A stretch of DNA of 64,000 nt from Tricholoma matsutake. Its lineage: Eukaryota; Basidiomycota; Agaricomycetes; Agaricales; Tricholomataceae. The stretch's first letter is position 1. The number at the start of each line of letters is the position of its first letter. The translations under genes and the position numbers were made by a program. Below the pieces are notes generated by a model. The model searched no databases, had not been told where the DNA came from, and saw only the letters and a program-made list of their open reading frames with translations. Shown piece by piece: positions 11,397 to 22,898 of this stretch. Location: positions 8,742,001 to 8,806,000 of the forward strand of contig AP026541.1 in the NCBI GenBank assembly GCA_026075535.2. Direction: 5' to 3'.

Positions 11397-12320
11397 TGAC
11401 TCCAAGAGCAAGAACAACATTTCAAGGACCAAATGTGAAAGATGTGGACCATCTCTGACTTAGGTACTACTTGCTTCATCATAGGTATTGTGGTAACTTG
11501 GGATAGAGTCACTTGCACCATTGCACTCTCACAGACTGCCCTCATTGACAAAATTGTCGAACAATTTGGCCAGAAAGATGCCAACCCAATGTCTGCCCCC
11601 CTCAAGCCTGGCTCTAAACTCAGGCCTATTGACTGTAATTCCACTTCCCTCAATGAACAACTGCAACTCAATAAATTACCATACCAATCCCTCTTTGTTG
11701 CCTACTCTACCTGGCAATTTCTACCCATCCCAATATTTCACATGCGATCCAACAGCTATCCCAGTATCTTGATTCATATTCCTTCAATCACTGGAAGGCA
11801 GCTCTTCAACTTGTTTGTTACCTTAAGGGACTTGGGATCTCAAGTTACACCTCAGGAGTAACCTCCCCATAACACTTCATGCATTCAGTGACTCTGATTG
11901 GGCAAACTGCCTCAACACACACCAGAGTGTCAGTGGTTATGTCTGTTCCCTTGGCTCCAGGGCTATCTTTGGGCTGCCCAGAAGCAGAAAGTCATTGCTG
12001 CCTCCTCCTGTGAGGCTGAATATATTGCAGCATTTGAAGCCACCAAGGAGTGCATTTGGCTACATACTCTACTTGATGCTATTGGTCACCACCAACCTTC
12101 TCCCACTACAATTTCAACCAAGACCCTATCCAAAGACCCTCTTCTCCATTCCCACATTAAACATATCAACATTAAATATCACTTCCTTCATGAGCACGTG
12201 CAATCCAATGACTTACACCTTACCTACATCAACACTAAACACAACGTCACTGACATGTTCACAAAAGCCTTGGATGTCAAACAATTCACTTATCTTCAGA
12301 ATTTCCTGGGCCTGAAATGA
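11397..12320 (+). pseudogene. copia-1 reverse transcriptase C-terminus and RNase H
   Basis: The plus-strand frame FKDQM, one stop, KMWTISDLGTTCFIIGIVV, then ALSQTALIDKIVEQFG (to about 11700) is the copia RT region after the YVDD motif. After several shifts, HAFSDSDWANCLNTHQSVSG (about 11880) and CEAEYIAAFEATKECIWL (about 12010) form RNase H. TKHNVTDMFTKALD is its conserved tail. The frame ends FLGLK-stop at 12320. Several frameshifts, no catalytic RT core. Confidence 0.8.
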
Positions 12321-12349
12321 CTGATTCCATGCAAGGAGGAGTAATCACA

Positions 12350-12600
12350 GTGAGGAGGAGTGTTGAGAATCACACCGTGATCAGGTGATGACTGGTGCAT
12401 GTGATGCATGGACTATTCTTAGTGCACTCCTTTGATGCGCTTTTGTCTCATAGATACCTTTATCACTATGGGGCCTGCAGAGTAGGAAACCCATCCCACA
12501 TTTCACACCTTTAAATAGTGTAAATTGATATATTTATGGTATAGTTTTCATGTATTGATAAACCCCAGAATGGAATAAGTTTCATCAGGAGTTGGACTGA
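12350..12600 (+). repeat. Probable PPT and 3' LTR start of copia-1
   Basis: Thirty bases after the RNase H stop, the purine tract GTGAGGAGGAG precedes TGTTGAGAATCAC, a TGTTG-type LTR start. No second LTR copy is identifiable in the window, so the end is undefined. The right boundary is a guess. Confidence 0.4.
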
Positions 12601-13000
12601 AAATCTACCCCTAAGAGGAGTGAAAAAGGAGGTTTTTTTCTGTATGCAAGGGATGAGTCAATGGGATGAAAACCTCCTGAATTTTGTCCCCAGTTCATCC
12701 TACACCAAATTCATCCCATGGGATGGTTTTCATCTTTATATGGGCAAAAATAACACTCCTCTACATGGTCTGAATTTCATCAACTGTAAGGGGAATGAAA
12801 GAAGGAATTCCCCCCCCCCCCCCCCCCCATTTAAGGGTGTCAAAGGGATAAATTCCTCACAGAATTTGTCCTAATTCATACCATCCCATGGGTTGTTTTC
12901 ATCTTTATATGGGCAAGAATAACAACCTCTACCCAGGTTGAATTTCATCAACTTTCCAGGTTCTTTGAGAGTGGAAGAATTCATCCACTTTATGTAGTAG
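12600..13000. repeat. Degenerate ~172-bp duplication with a poly-C run
   Basis: CCATGGGATGGTTTTCATC followed by TTTATATGGGCAA and TGAATTTCATCAACT (12714-12786) is repeated in diverged form at about 12887-12955. A run of about 19 C residues lies at 12811-12829 and may be a sequencing or assembly weak point. No gene seen. Confidence 0.6.
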
Positions 13001-13132
13001 TTTTATCAACAGGTTTCATACTGCTAGCAGTGACTTTTCAACTGTTATGGGTAGTGGTCCCCCCCATTGGAAATCATTTGTTATTGGCCAAAATTCAGGC
13101 CATACATACAGAGCATGATCACATTTCAAGCA

Positions 13133-13727
13133 TCATCCATATCTATCCTCTTCGAGTCCCTTGCCCCTGTCACCCTCATCCTCCGTGTCTTCCTCTGCAT
13201 CCTCCACATCCCCCGCATCCCCTGCATCATCCTCCACATCATCCATATCCTCTGTGTTGTCCCTATCCTTCTCGTCCTCATCCACTATGTCATCCAAGTT
13301 TGTCATTACAGCAAAATATCTGCGTTTATGGGCATAGGCATGCTTGTTCTTCAGACTGGACTTAATAAATTCTTCAACCACCCAACTGTGTGGGAAACAC
13401 TTGAAGTAGTGGTGGTGCTCTTGAGCCTAGGAGATCCATCTAAGAATGAGGTAAGAAAGCAGATAAGAACGTACCATTGCAATGATTTTGGCAATGACTG
13501 GCTTTGGTTGGTGGTGCCACGTAACAGAACAGTCAAGCCCAGCTGTGGCAGTTAAGTCCCGGACACAACACTACTAATCCTCAGAAAGGCTATGCGCACA
13601 AGGGATCAACTTATGCAAAGGGCAGTGTACAAATCAGTATCATCCTCAAGGCACATTGCAGTTTGTAAGTTGAATCCGTTACCGGCGATGCCGCTTCCTC
13701 TGGGTGGCTGTGGTATCATCATCATGG
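13133..13727 (-). pseudogene. Host-type gene X, 3' part (split by G1-B)
   Basis: Downstream half of a minus-strand gene whose start lies at 25213, on the other side of G1-B. Directly after the insertion the frame continues as MMIPQPPRGSGIAGNGFNLQ and then AMCLEDDTDLYTALC, until a stop near 13607-13609. Further on, EHHHYFKCFPHSWVVEEFIK and SSLKNKHAYAHKRRYF (about 13310-13420) are followed by a long Asp/Glu-rich tail ending EDRYG-stop at 13133. The pattern (basic N-terminus, glycine-rich GNGFNL block, W..-e-ik..LKNK..yA block, acidic tail) reminds me of an uncharacterised basidiomycete family, from memory only. Function unknown. Reading frames in the middle are broken. Confidence 0.55.
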
Positions 13728-14921
13728 TGATAGGTCGTCTCCTCGGCTCAAGGACCGATTCACCACTTTAGCATCATTCTAATCACATCAGCTAACTCCT
13801 ACGATGTCCCAGACGCAGCGCGACCCAGTCTATCGATCGTGATATCATATCAACCATGTTGAAACATCACCAGCGACATCAATTGTATCAAGAGCCCACA
13901 TCGCACAACCTTAGGACTACCCCGAAAGTCCCTAAGATCCCCCTACACCACCATCGAACATCCCCAATCAACTTCAGACAGCTGCAACCACGATTGAGCA
14001 TTGTTGAGCATTGTCAAGCATTGTCAAGCGTCATTGATCGATATTGAGAAACTACAAGCAACATCGGGCGCCGCCTTCATTATCTAAATGGTGGAATACC
14101 ATGCACTAGGATGTATTCCAACTCGTGCTCAAACCTGCTGATCATAGGTCAGCCTCATTCCAAGTCCCTATCGTGCACAGAACCTGCTGGATGCATTATT
14201 GCGAGACTTAGTGCAGTTTATACACAAAGGACAGTCTCTTTTAGTTCTTTCCCTTTATTACTCTTTCATCATATGATATATATATCTTTCTTGTTCGGAT
14301 TCCAGTCTCCTTTATGGCCTTGTGCCTTAACTCATATCTTTTGCCTCATGTTCTACACATGTTTCTCATTCCATTTTAGGAAGTTTCTTTAAAACATATA
14401 AAACTCTGTAGTATCTACTTGGAAATAACAAGAAATCATCTTCACATATCGTCTCATATACAGTTCTAAGCATCCAATCAACTTTCTAAAACAATCTAAG
14501 TCTCTACAGGTTTTCTCAATTGACAAGAAACCTCTGTGATCATCGCGTCCTTGATCCTCCCTTGATCCTCTTGTCATTAGCTCTAGCAACCCTTCCAATA
14601 CTTCATAGCCATTTGCTGCACCCTTCATATACTATCGACCTATTGAAAGGTCCCCAGAAGTCACATATCGACCATCGACGATAAACTCGTTCGCCATCGA
14701 TCTCGTCGATTGCCCTCAATATCGATTGATACTCGATCGGACTGCACCAAACACCTTCGTCTCTCATAACACTACCTTCACGACTAGTACCAACTGGTGA
14801 TCTTTCCATTGGTTGGGCCACGAACATTTGGAACGACTCGCAACCTTACTCTGACTTGTTGCAAATATCATCGATTGCCTCATCGGCAGTTTAGGTGGTT
14901 TTCCCGGGTTGAGTATCATCA
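13728..14921 (+). repeat. G1-B 5' LTR
   Basis: Starts TGATAGGTCGTCTCC and ends GAGTATCATCA; 1194 bp. It differs from the 3' LTR largely by C/T and G/A changes at CpG (GGTCGTCTCCTCGG versus GGTTGTCTCCTTGG). It holds short GAGCATTG-type repeats near 13990-14040. A 93-aa open frame inside it is conserved only because the LTR is. Confidence 0.9.
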
Positions 14922-14925
14922 TTTT

Positions 14926-14943
14926 TGGTGCCCACCACGAGGG
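14926..14943 (+). other. G1-B primer binding site
   Basis: TGGTGCCCACCACGAGGG lies four bases after the 5' LTR. It starts with TGG, the complement of tRNA CCA ends. The G1-D version is TGGAGCCCACCACGAGGG. Confidence 0.65.
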
Positions 14944-15001
14944 TTTCTGAATCATTTCATCATTGGACCAACCTTGACTTCCTCGGCTTAGGCCAACACA
15001 A

Positions 15002-17034
15002 GTGAGAACCCTTTGTATCGATACTTGCCACACCTTCAAATCTCTCAAACAATCGGGAGACATTCTAATTCCAGTTTCCGAAGCAGAATCTACTCATCGT
15101 AGACTATTTCCTTCACCTATATCATTGCCTTCCACATTGTCATCTACTTCTTCTTCATCATCATCGACCTCTTCATTTATCCTTCCAACAACTTCAACAC
15201 CTCTACCATCTATTACACAAGTCTTAACCCCTACCCCTAGAGTCATCGCATTCATGACTACCCAAACCGCGATGCCAGCTCGTGGGCACTTGACTGCTCC
15301 AAAGTTTGACCCTACTCAGCCTCGAGAGATCCGACAATACTTCAAAGAACTTGAACTACTATTCCCAACCTGCAGTGTTACAGAATCGAATCTAATGAAG
15401 AAACACGCTTGTCGCTACCTCGACATTGACTCTTCCGAACTCTGGGAATCGCTTCCAGAATATCAGCCTGGCACATCATTCAATGAATTTCGAACAGCAG
15501 TACACAAACTCTATCCTGGCTTGGAAGACGATCACAAGTGGAGCATATCAGACATGGACAAATTAGTGGGAGAACAGCTACGCATTGGGATATTTGATGC
15601 GAGCAATCTAGGAATGTATTATTGCGCGTTCTACAACATTACTCACTTTTTGCAAGCAAAGAATAGGATCTCGGAAGCAGAGCAAAGCAGAGCTTATGTT
15701 CAAGAATTCCAACCCAGCTTATGGACTCGAATCGCTTGACGACTCAAACTCAAATTCCCCGACCATTATCCCGACGATCCATATCCACTCAACGACATTC
15801 ATGACATGGCAAAATTTGTACTAGCAGGCTCCAACACATTGAACTCAGTAATCCACCAATCAACTTCCTCATCACACTTGACATCGAACGTCAGAAATAT
15901 GGTCACCTCATCACCTGGAACAATTACGATTAAAACAGAAGATCTAAATGCAATGTTCGAACAATTTGCTAGCACCATCGCTTCACATATTGCAGGTACT
16001 AAAAATCCTCGCACTAATTCGGCAGACAGACAGGCACACATCAACACACTCCTTTGCATATTTTGCAGTTTATCGGGACATTTTATTCCTGACTGTATGG
16101 TTTGTCAGTCATACTTGAACGAAGGGAAGTGTAAGCGAAACACGGAAGGAAAGATCGTACTTCCAAACAGACAATTCACCCCTCAAAGTATCCCTGGCAG
16201 GTTTATCAAGGAACGGATCGATGAATGGTGGAAATGCAACCCAGACGCAACCCCAGCAGCCACACTTTTATGCAGCATCACACCATTGGCACCTTTGACT
16301 TTGACTAGTTCAACCTTGGCTGCAATCACTTCAATAACAGAGTCCAATGCTGTTTCTACATTGGGATCGGAGACAAAAGGCATTTATCATAATTCAACAT
16401 TGACAGCTGACTCCGAAGATATAATAGCGGCTCTTGAGCGCGAAATATTTGCGCTTCAAAGTGGTCGACCATTTTTGCGTCCGAACAAAGAGGTTTGAAA
16501 TTCAGTTCCGGCCACAACAACCCCCGTCCCTGCATCGTCAACGTCTACTGCTCCAGTCCCACCACCCTCGACATCTTCATCGACAACGGTCAATCCTTTG
16601 ACTTCAACTACCGCTCCAACATCGACATCAGCGTCTCCCACATCGACCACTTTGCCATCGACTACCATACCCCCAACACAAACCTCGTACACCCATATGC
16701 ATCGGTCAGGGAGAACACCTATTTGCCACCACACAAAAGAAACTTTGCTGGCGCATCAAAGGGTAAGGAAAAAGATGGACCATCGTATGCGACACAGGCA
16801 CCAGTACAGAATGAGAAAATCGTGCACGATATATTTGCACGCTCGATGAAGATGCCGATCGTCACGCTGACATCTGAAGAATTGCTCTCACTTTCACCCG
16901 AGGTTCGAACAAAATGGAGAGAACAGGTCACACCAAAACGAGTCCCACAATCTGGAAACAATGAGATGAACATGTTTAGTCCCGACGCAATCATTGTGCC
17001 TGACCCATATGAGACCTATATTAGCAGTCTCTGA
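15002..17034 (+). pseudogene. G1-B gag and gag-pro linker
   Basis: Gag polyprotein. Ser/Thr-rich N-terminus (15100-15240), capsid-like block (15290-15770; KKHACRYLDIDSSELWESLP, EQSRAYVQEFQPSLW), then a zinc knuckle C-x2-C-x4-H-x4-C (CIFCSLSGHFIPDC, about 16055-16100). After it come an acidic helix (AALEREIFALQSG), a long Thr/Ser/Pro linker (16500-16720) and TLTSEELLSLSPEV (16865-16910). The frame has a TGA at 15737 (CGA in relatives), a TGA at 16496, and a one-base shift near 16690. Otherwise gag and pol read as one long frame, so a fused gag-pol is likely in the ancestor. Confidence 0.85.
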
Positions 17035-17097
17035 CCCGGTGAAATTCCTCAGCCTTTCATCATCACTAAAGAAACTTCATCGATTAGATCAGTTATT

Positions 17098-17493
17098 ATG
17101 GATGTCCATGGTAACAACCAGGTAGAAAGCGTCATTGATCCCGGTTCCTCAATCATATCGATGGCTGAAGATGTTTGCCACAAACTCGGTCTAGCATACG
17201 ACTCCTCAATTAGGCTTCTGATGCAGTCTGCCAATGGGACTGTGGACGAAACACTTGGTTTAGCACGCAATGTGCCCTGCGATCTCAGTGGAATCACCCT
17301 ATACATGCAGATACATATTATTCAGGACCTGGCTTACGATATTCTACTCAGACGACCTTTCGACGTCTTAATGGAAAGTGTCATTAGAAACTATCGGAAC
17401 GAAGCCCAAACCATTATGATATGTGATCCTAACTCAACTCAGACCGCTACAATTCCCTCAATATACCTCGATTGCACCGTCGTCGAAAAGTAG
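17098..17493 (+). pseudogene. G1-B aspartic protease region
   Basis: Retropepsin-like domain that would cleave the polyprotein. VHGNNQVESVIDPGSSIISM carries the D-P-G-S-S active-site candidate, and IIQDLAYDILLRRPFDVL near 17320-17370 is the usual end of the domain (Y.ILLGRPFD in G1-C). It follows the gag linker without a start of its own. A TAG at 17491-17493 and a frame change separate it from RT. Confidence 0.75.
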
Positions 17494-18860
17494 TTCGAGA
17501 GGATTTTCAGCGTTAGAGAATGAAATTTTGGAACAGTGTGCTTTCATCATCTCGTTCGACTCTTCTGACTCCTCTATATTTATCGAGCGCACTGCAAATA
17601 TCCCCGAAATTGACTCCTCCGAAGAATTATCTGCAATGCTTTCTGACTTATATTTATCTGTGTGCGACGAGTTCCACGTTCCTCAAAACACCTCGATGGT
17701 GTTTATACCTATGCAAACTTCTTCATCATATGTTTCCCCTTCCTCAGTTATTTCTGACAATTGACAGTCTAGTTATTTATTGATGAAGAAAAAGTATAAA
17801 CCAGTTGCACAGAAGGTCCGTCCAATCGTGGCCAGACTACCCGATCATTTTAGAATTATTCGACGCATCGAGGGCGATCCCCTCCAAGACATGCCTCCAC
17901 TAAATCCCCATCCTCCGATATTCAAACCAACTCCTTGATATAACCTCAAACACAAAAACATCATCGATCGAATCATCCAGGCGATTTCTTATGGCCACCT
18001 CATGCATGACTTCATTCAAAACCAGCAAGCAGGGTTTGCATGGACCGAAAACGAACAAGGAAGGTTTCGACCTGATTTCTTCCCCCCTATTGAGTTCCCA
18101 GTCGTCCCTCATACCCCTTGGGTCGAACACAATATCCCCATACTGCCTGGTTTGTATGAACAGATTTGTGAGATGCTGAAAAAGAAGATCGAAGCAGGAG
18201 TCTACAAGTCATCAAACTCGTCATACCGATTGCGATGGTTTTGCGTTGCAAAGAAAGATGCAAAATCGCTCCGAATAGTCCACAGCCTTGAGCTGCTAAA
18301 CCAAGTTACAATTCAGCACTCAGGCATCGTCCCGATCCCCAAGCATTTAGCCAAACAGTTTGGAGGATGCGCTTGTGGTGGAATGTTGCATTTATATGTT
18401 GCATTTGACAAAGGCTCATATCTGAATCCTCTTGAGATCTAACAACTTTCCAGACCCCATTCGGTGCACTTCAAATTGTCACCCTACTGATGGGTTGGAC
18501 AAACTCAGTTCTGATCCTACACGACAACGTAACTTTCATCCTACAACCCAAGGTCCCTCACATCACGATCCCTTATATTGACGACACACCGGTGAAGGGT
18601 CCGAAATTGGAATATTGAACGATCGGTGGGTCTTATAAAACGATTGTTGACAACACAGGCATTCGACGATTCGTATGGGAGCATTTCGAGAACCTAAATC
18701 GCATCGTCCAGCGCATGAAGTATTGTGGTGGGATGTTCTCTGGACTGAAATTATTTGCTTGTGTCCCCGAGATAATCGTTTTAGGTCATTGATGCAATAT
18801 TCAAGGCCGAATGGCTGACCCAACGTGTATTGATAAGATCCAAAAATGGGGTCCATGTTG
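17420..18860 (+). pseudogene. G1-B reverse transcriptase
   Basis: RT with its acidic connector (17423-17764; CAFIISFDSSDSSIFIE) and fingers/palm from about 18000. Active site YIDD at 18574-18585 within HITIPYIDDTPVKGP is intact. RWFCVAKKDAKSLRIVHSLE and FGALQIVTL are other family blocks. It is interrupted by TGA/TAA codons (for example at 17762, 17936 and 18440) that are sense in the G1-C copy, which has a 363-codon open stretch here. Inactive as it stands. Confidence 0.85.
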
Positions 18861-19480
18861 TATGCTCACAGAAGTTAAGGCATTCTTAGGAACAATTGGA
18901 GTTTGTCGAATTTTCATCCAGAGTTTCACACATCGAGCAGCTGCGCTAATCAATCTTACTCAAAAAGATGTGCCCTTTGAATTTGGCCCATCTCAGGTAG
19001 CAGTGCAAGAAGATCTCAAGCATGCACTCCTAAACTCGCCAGTGATTTGAGCCATCGACTATACCTCGAATGCCCCAGTAATCCTCGCAGTCAACACATT
19101 GAGCATCGCCATCGGCTATTTCCTAACGCAATGCAACCGCGATAACCCTTGAAAGCGATACTACAGTTGATTCGGCTTGATCACACTCAACGACTGCAAA
19201 TCCCAGTTTTCGCAACCGAAACTCGAACTTTATGGTCTATATCAAGCCCTTGGGGCACTTCGTTTATACTTGATAGGGGTACAAAACCTTATCGTCGAGG
19301 TCGATGCAAGGTATATCAAAGGCATGCTCTCAAATCCCAATATCGCCCCTAGCGCTAGCATAAACCGATGGATAGTTTCCATTCTAACGTTCCACTTCAC
19401 GCTAGTTCATGTCGCAGGTATGCACCATGGGCCGGACGGTCTTTCGCGACATCCTCGACAAATCGAAGACGACAATGTCG
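18861..19480 (+). pseudogene. G1-B RNase H
   Basis: Follows RT through the ALINLTQKDVPFEFGPSQV connection block (18940-19000). It contains AIDYTSNAPVILAV (19050-19095), the FSQPKLELYGLYQALGALR block and a IVEVDARYIKGMLSNPNIAP block, ending in FTLVHVAGMHHGPDGLSRHP (19400-19450). That is the standard RNase H-to-integrase boundary motif of Ty3 elements. Two or three CGA-to-TGA stops break the first half. From 19177 the frame is open into integrase. Confidence 0.8.
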
Positions 19481-20720
19481 AAGTAGAAGAAGAATTCGGC
19501 GACTGGATCGACAAACTACACGGTTTTGTTCACCAAATCAACCCAATCTCGATTCGACCTTTCCCCTCTCACACGACTTATCCCACTTTTGCCCAAGCTT
19601 CGGATTTCAGTAAGGGGGAGGACGTTTCATACAAAGACATACCTAGATCGGATCAATCAAAGAAAGAAGATGAACGATTACTGCTTGTTCATCAATGGTT
19701 AGATGATATGGTGCGACCCCCACATCTATCAGACACAGAGTATGCTACCTTCGTGCGATATTGCACCGAGTTCTTCATAGATTCCGGAAAACTATGGCAA
19801 AAAGATCGTCACGGCAAACACAAGATTGTCACGATTCCAGACTGTTGCATCGATATTATCTGCTCGTTGCACGACCATATCGGCCACAAAATGATCTTCG
19901 CCACGAAGTCTCATGTCACACTACTATTCTGGTGGCCCAACCTGAAAGCCGATATCACATGGTACATCCGAACGTGCCACTACTGTCAGTTGTGACAAAC
20001 TCGAAATCTTCTTATTCCACCAATCGTTGCCACACCCACTCCTCTATTCGGAAAAGTCTACATCGACACAATGCACATGCCGCCTTCCGGTGGATATCAC
20101 TATATAGTAAAAGGTCGATGTTCGATATCGTACTGGCCAGAGTTCAGGGTGCTTTGCAACAAAACAGTGAAGACCATCGGCAATTGGATCTTCGAAGAAA
20201 TCATTTGTCGTTGGGGCTCGCTTTATGAGATCGTTACTGACAATGGTGCAGCATTCCTTTCTGCTCTTGAGTATTTGTCAAAGCGATATCATATCAATCA
20301 TATTTGGATAAGTGGGTACAATTCTCATGCCAATGGCCTCGTTGAATGAGCCCACTTCAATGTATGACAATCACTCTACAAGGCCGTCGATGGTGATCAA
20401 ACTCGATGGTCGGTTGGGACCTACTCGGTCTTTTGGGCAGAACGGGTAACAGTTTGAAAACGAATGGGCTGTTCGCCCTATTTTGCGATCACAGGTTCTC
20501 ATCCACTCATCCCTCTCGACATTTCAGAAGCGACATATCTACAACCACCACCTGATTCGATACTCTCCTCCACCGATCTCATCACCCGACGCACTATCAC
20601 ACTACAGAAATGGTCGACTGATCTCGAAGTACTCTACTCTAGAGTCTACACCGCTCGACGAGAAGCTGCGAAACGCTTTGAAGAAGTTCACAAGCGAACA
20701 ATTTGAGACTACCATTTCGA
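19481..20720 (+). pseudogene. G1-B integrase
   Basis: Integrase. The HHCC zinc-binding domain is at 19870-19995 (HDHIGHKM ... CHYCQL). The catalytic D's are at YIDTMHMP (about 20055) and IVTDNGAAF (about 20230), and the catalytic E is at ANGLVE (about 20340), followed immediately by a TGA. A C-terminal region runs to about 20710 (ARREAAKRFEEVHKRTI). No chromodomain. The stop after the catalytic E and another after CHYCQL make the copy inactive. Confidence 0.8.
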
Positions 20721-21363
20721 AAAAGGTGACCTCGTACTCATGCAAAACACACAGATCGACAAGGCTCTTAATCGAAAAATGTGAGCTTGATATCTCGGCC
20801 CACTCATAGTCATCGCAAGAAACTATGGTGGCGCTTATATTCTTTGCGAGCTTGACGGATCAGTTCTTCATCAACCAGTAGCAGCTTTCTGAATTCTACC
20901 CTATCTAGCATGGAAATCAATTCCCCTTCCTCCAAACTTCTTCGATATCGATGATCGTCGGCTTGAACAACTTTGAACAACATCGGACGTCGATGGAGAC
21001 ATCGACGAGGGCATTCCTGACCTCGATGAAGACGAATAAACCATTTTTCTTTTCTTTTTCTACTTGCAATATTGAAACAAACTCTCGATTTTATAACAGT
21101 GTACTATTACAAGTCGCAATATCATTCGAAACGTGTTCGCGCAAGCTCGACAGGGTTTTTCGGCTATGAAGGAGTTCTGAGCCTTTCCCCTATGTCTTGT
21201 TTTGATGAATCGTCCATCTTACTTTCTTTTTTTCTCTCTTTCCTATGTTTCTTTGCATATATCTTACATTTCCTGGCTTCGATCGCATGCAATATTTCTA
21301 ATTTCAAATTTATCTCGCTCAGACACAAGAAAAACAATAAAATTAAAACAATAAAACAAAATT

Positions 21364-22750
21364 CTACTGGGACTCCTCCCATTTCCTCTCCAACACCTCT
21401 ATTTCCTCCATCAGCACTTCCACCTCCAGTTTCTTCTGCACCAGCACTTCTGCGAGATATCAACGATGGAGTCTTGATGCATCCGACTGCATCATCTTGT
21501 CCTCCACTGCCATCGATGCCCCCTCGACCATACCCGCGACCTCAGGTTCGACTTCTCGTGCTTTTGCTTTCCCCTTCCCCTTCCCCTTCTCCTTCTCAGC
21601 CATCTTCAGCTTCGCCTTCACCATTTGTTTTGGGCACTCATCGACTTTTGAGGGCCCGGCCTCTGCGTTTTGGATGGGCTGGATAGCCCCAATGCATATG
21701 GCTAAGGAATCATACAGATTAGCAATCGTACTCATCATTGAAAAAGATCACTTACCACGTCTGGGAGTCAACACCTCCGTCGACTCCTCAGTACCCTTTG
21801 TAGCTCATTGAGAGCCTGCCATTTTCCTCGATTTGCCTCCACGGAATCCTCGCCTTGATACTCCCTCCCAGTAGCACCCCTGCAGCCCCTGAGTGCATTT
21901 ATTGCACTTTGGGGCACCCTCCTTGACAACACATTCTGGAGCCGTTTTCAGCCTGGCACAACGATCACACTAAAGCAACATTGAAAGCGTAATTAGTCTT
22001 AACAATATTGATGTAGAATGACCACTTACCAGCCCATGGAAGGTGATCAAGTCACCTTCCTCTAGCCGCACCCGCTTTGCTCCCATGGGTTCCTCATCAA
22101 GCTTGTCCTCACCCTCCTCCTCCTCGTCCAACTCATCGGCCTTCCTCTTCTCGACAATCTGTTCGATGACCAGTGGGTCATCGACCAGAGGCGCTGCTTC
22201 ATCCGCGGCCTTGTCCTGATCAATCGAGAGGCGCATCAGCTCAAGCGCAGCCATACGATGGCGGAATTCGTCCTTTGAAACCATTTTGGCCTGGACTTCA
22301 GCCAAGAATGATTGACATGCCTCAACCAGTGTGTCTCGTCGTTCCTCGATCCTCTGGACTTTGGCCTCAATGGCCACCTGCCGAGCCTCCCTCTCCTCCT
22401 CTCTCTTCCTCTCTTCCTCGATTGTCCTCGAATACTCCTCAAACAGATACTTGCCCCCCCCAAGACAGCCAGCCCTCATGAGCAAATGGCGTGAACACCC
22501 CGATGGCCTCATCCAACGTCGCCTGCACACGTTCATCGCATGCCTCATCGAATGACCTGATCAGGTTGTCATATTCAGCCTATCAAACGAGATTAGGAAG
22601 CAGATAAACAAAGAAAATGAAAAGACATACCATTTTCTCACAAAAACCTCGACCCCATACTTCAAAGTCCAACTCTTCAGCTTTGCCAGCCTTGGGCATT
22701 GGTTTTGCATGTTCGAGGATGGGAAGGGCAAGTTTGGCAAGGATGGACAT
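21364..22750 (-). pseudogene. G1-B antisense spliced gene: coiled coil plus six-cysteine cluster
   Basis: Gene on the strand opposite to gag-pol, between integrase and the 3' LTR. Four exons: 22631-22750, 22030-22579, 21756-21969 and 21364-21701. The GT-AG introns are 51, 60 and 54 nt. Exon 1 begins MSILAKLALPILEHAK. Exon 2 is strongly charged and coiled-coil-like (EEERKREEEREARQVAIEAK) with an acidic stretch. Exon 3 opens with CDRC and holds C-x2-C-x8-C-x8-C-x2-C-x6-C, close to a fungal Zn2Cys6 spacing. Exon 4 has a lysine/glycine-rich stretch and a helical tail. Damage: an extra base in a G run (plus strand 22453-22460), a TGA late in exon 3 and a TGA in exon 4. The G1-C copy has the same exon structure. 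Role unknown; DNA binding is inferred. Confidence 0.75.
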
Positions 22751-22887
22751 GTTCTCGAGGAGGTGGATGGAAGAGATCAAATGGAAAAAGAAAAGTTCAA
22801 ACCACAACGCGTCTTAAATCAATGATCAACAATGTCACATGACCCGGTTATTGCAGCTCGACTGACCGGGATGGTCAGAATTTCAGT

Positions 22888-22898
22888 AAGGGGGAGGA
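22888..22898 (+). other. G1-B polypurine tract
   Basis: AAGGGGGAGGA directly abuts the 3' LTR. The same tract in the same place is in G1-C (reverse strand 36503-36513). The G1-D version is AGGGGGAGGA before 32217. Confidence 0.85.

Larger units (their letters stand above)
8905..12361 (+). mobile_element. copia-1: rearranged Ty1/copia remnant
   Basis: Pieces of a Ty1/copia pol. An integrase C-terminal fragment (8905-9065) and RT/RNase H (11397-12320) are on the plus strand. Between them, hinge plus RT N-terminus lie inverted on the minus strand (9070-11396, itself split by an hAT-like element). A purine-rich tract GTGAGGAGGAG and TGTTGAGAATCAC near 12350-12375 look like the PPT and the start of the 3' LTR. 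No gag or protease is recognisable. Dead element. Confidence 0.75.

Noticed and set aside
12811..12829. Poly-C run of about 19
   Set aside because: A homopolymer of this kind may be an artefact or simple mutation; no structure around it.
14926..14943. tRNA gene near the LTRs
   Set aside because: Only the 18-nt tRNA-complementary primer site is present; no cloverleaf could be drawn.
21072..21686. 204-codon plus-strand frame
   Set aside because: It is the shadow of exon 4 and the downstream region of the antisense accessory gene; no motif.
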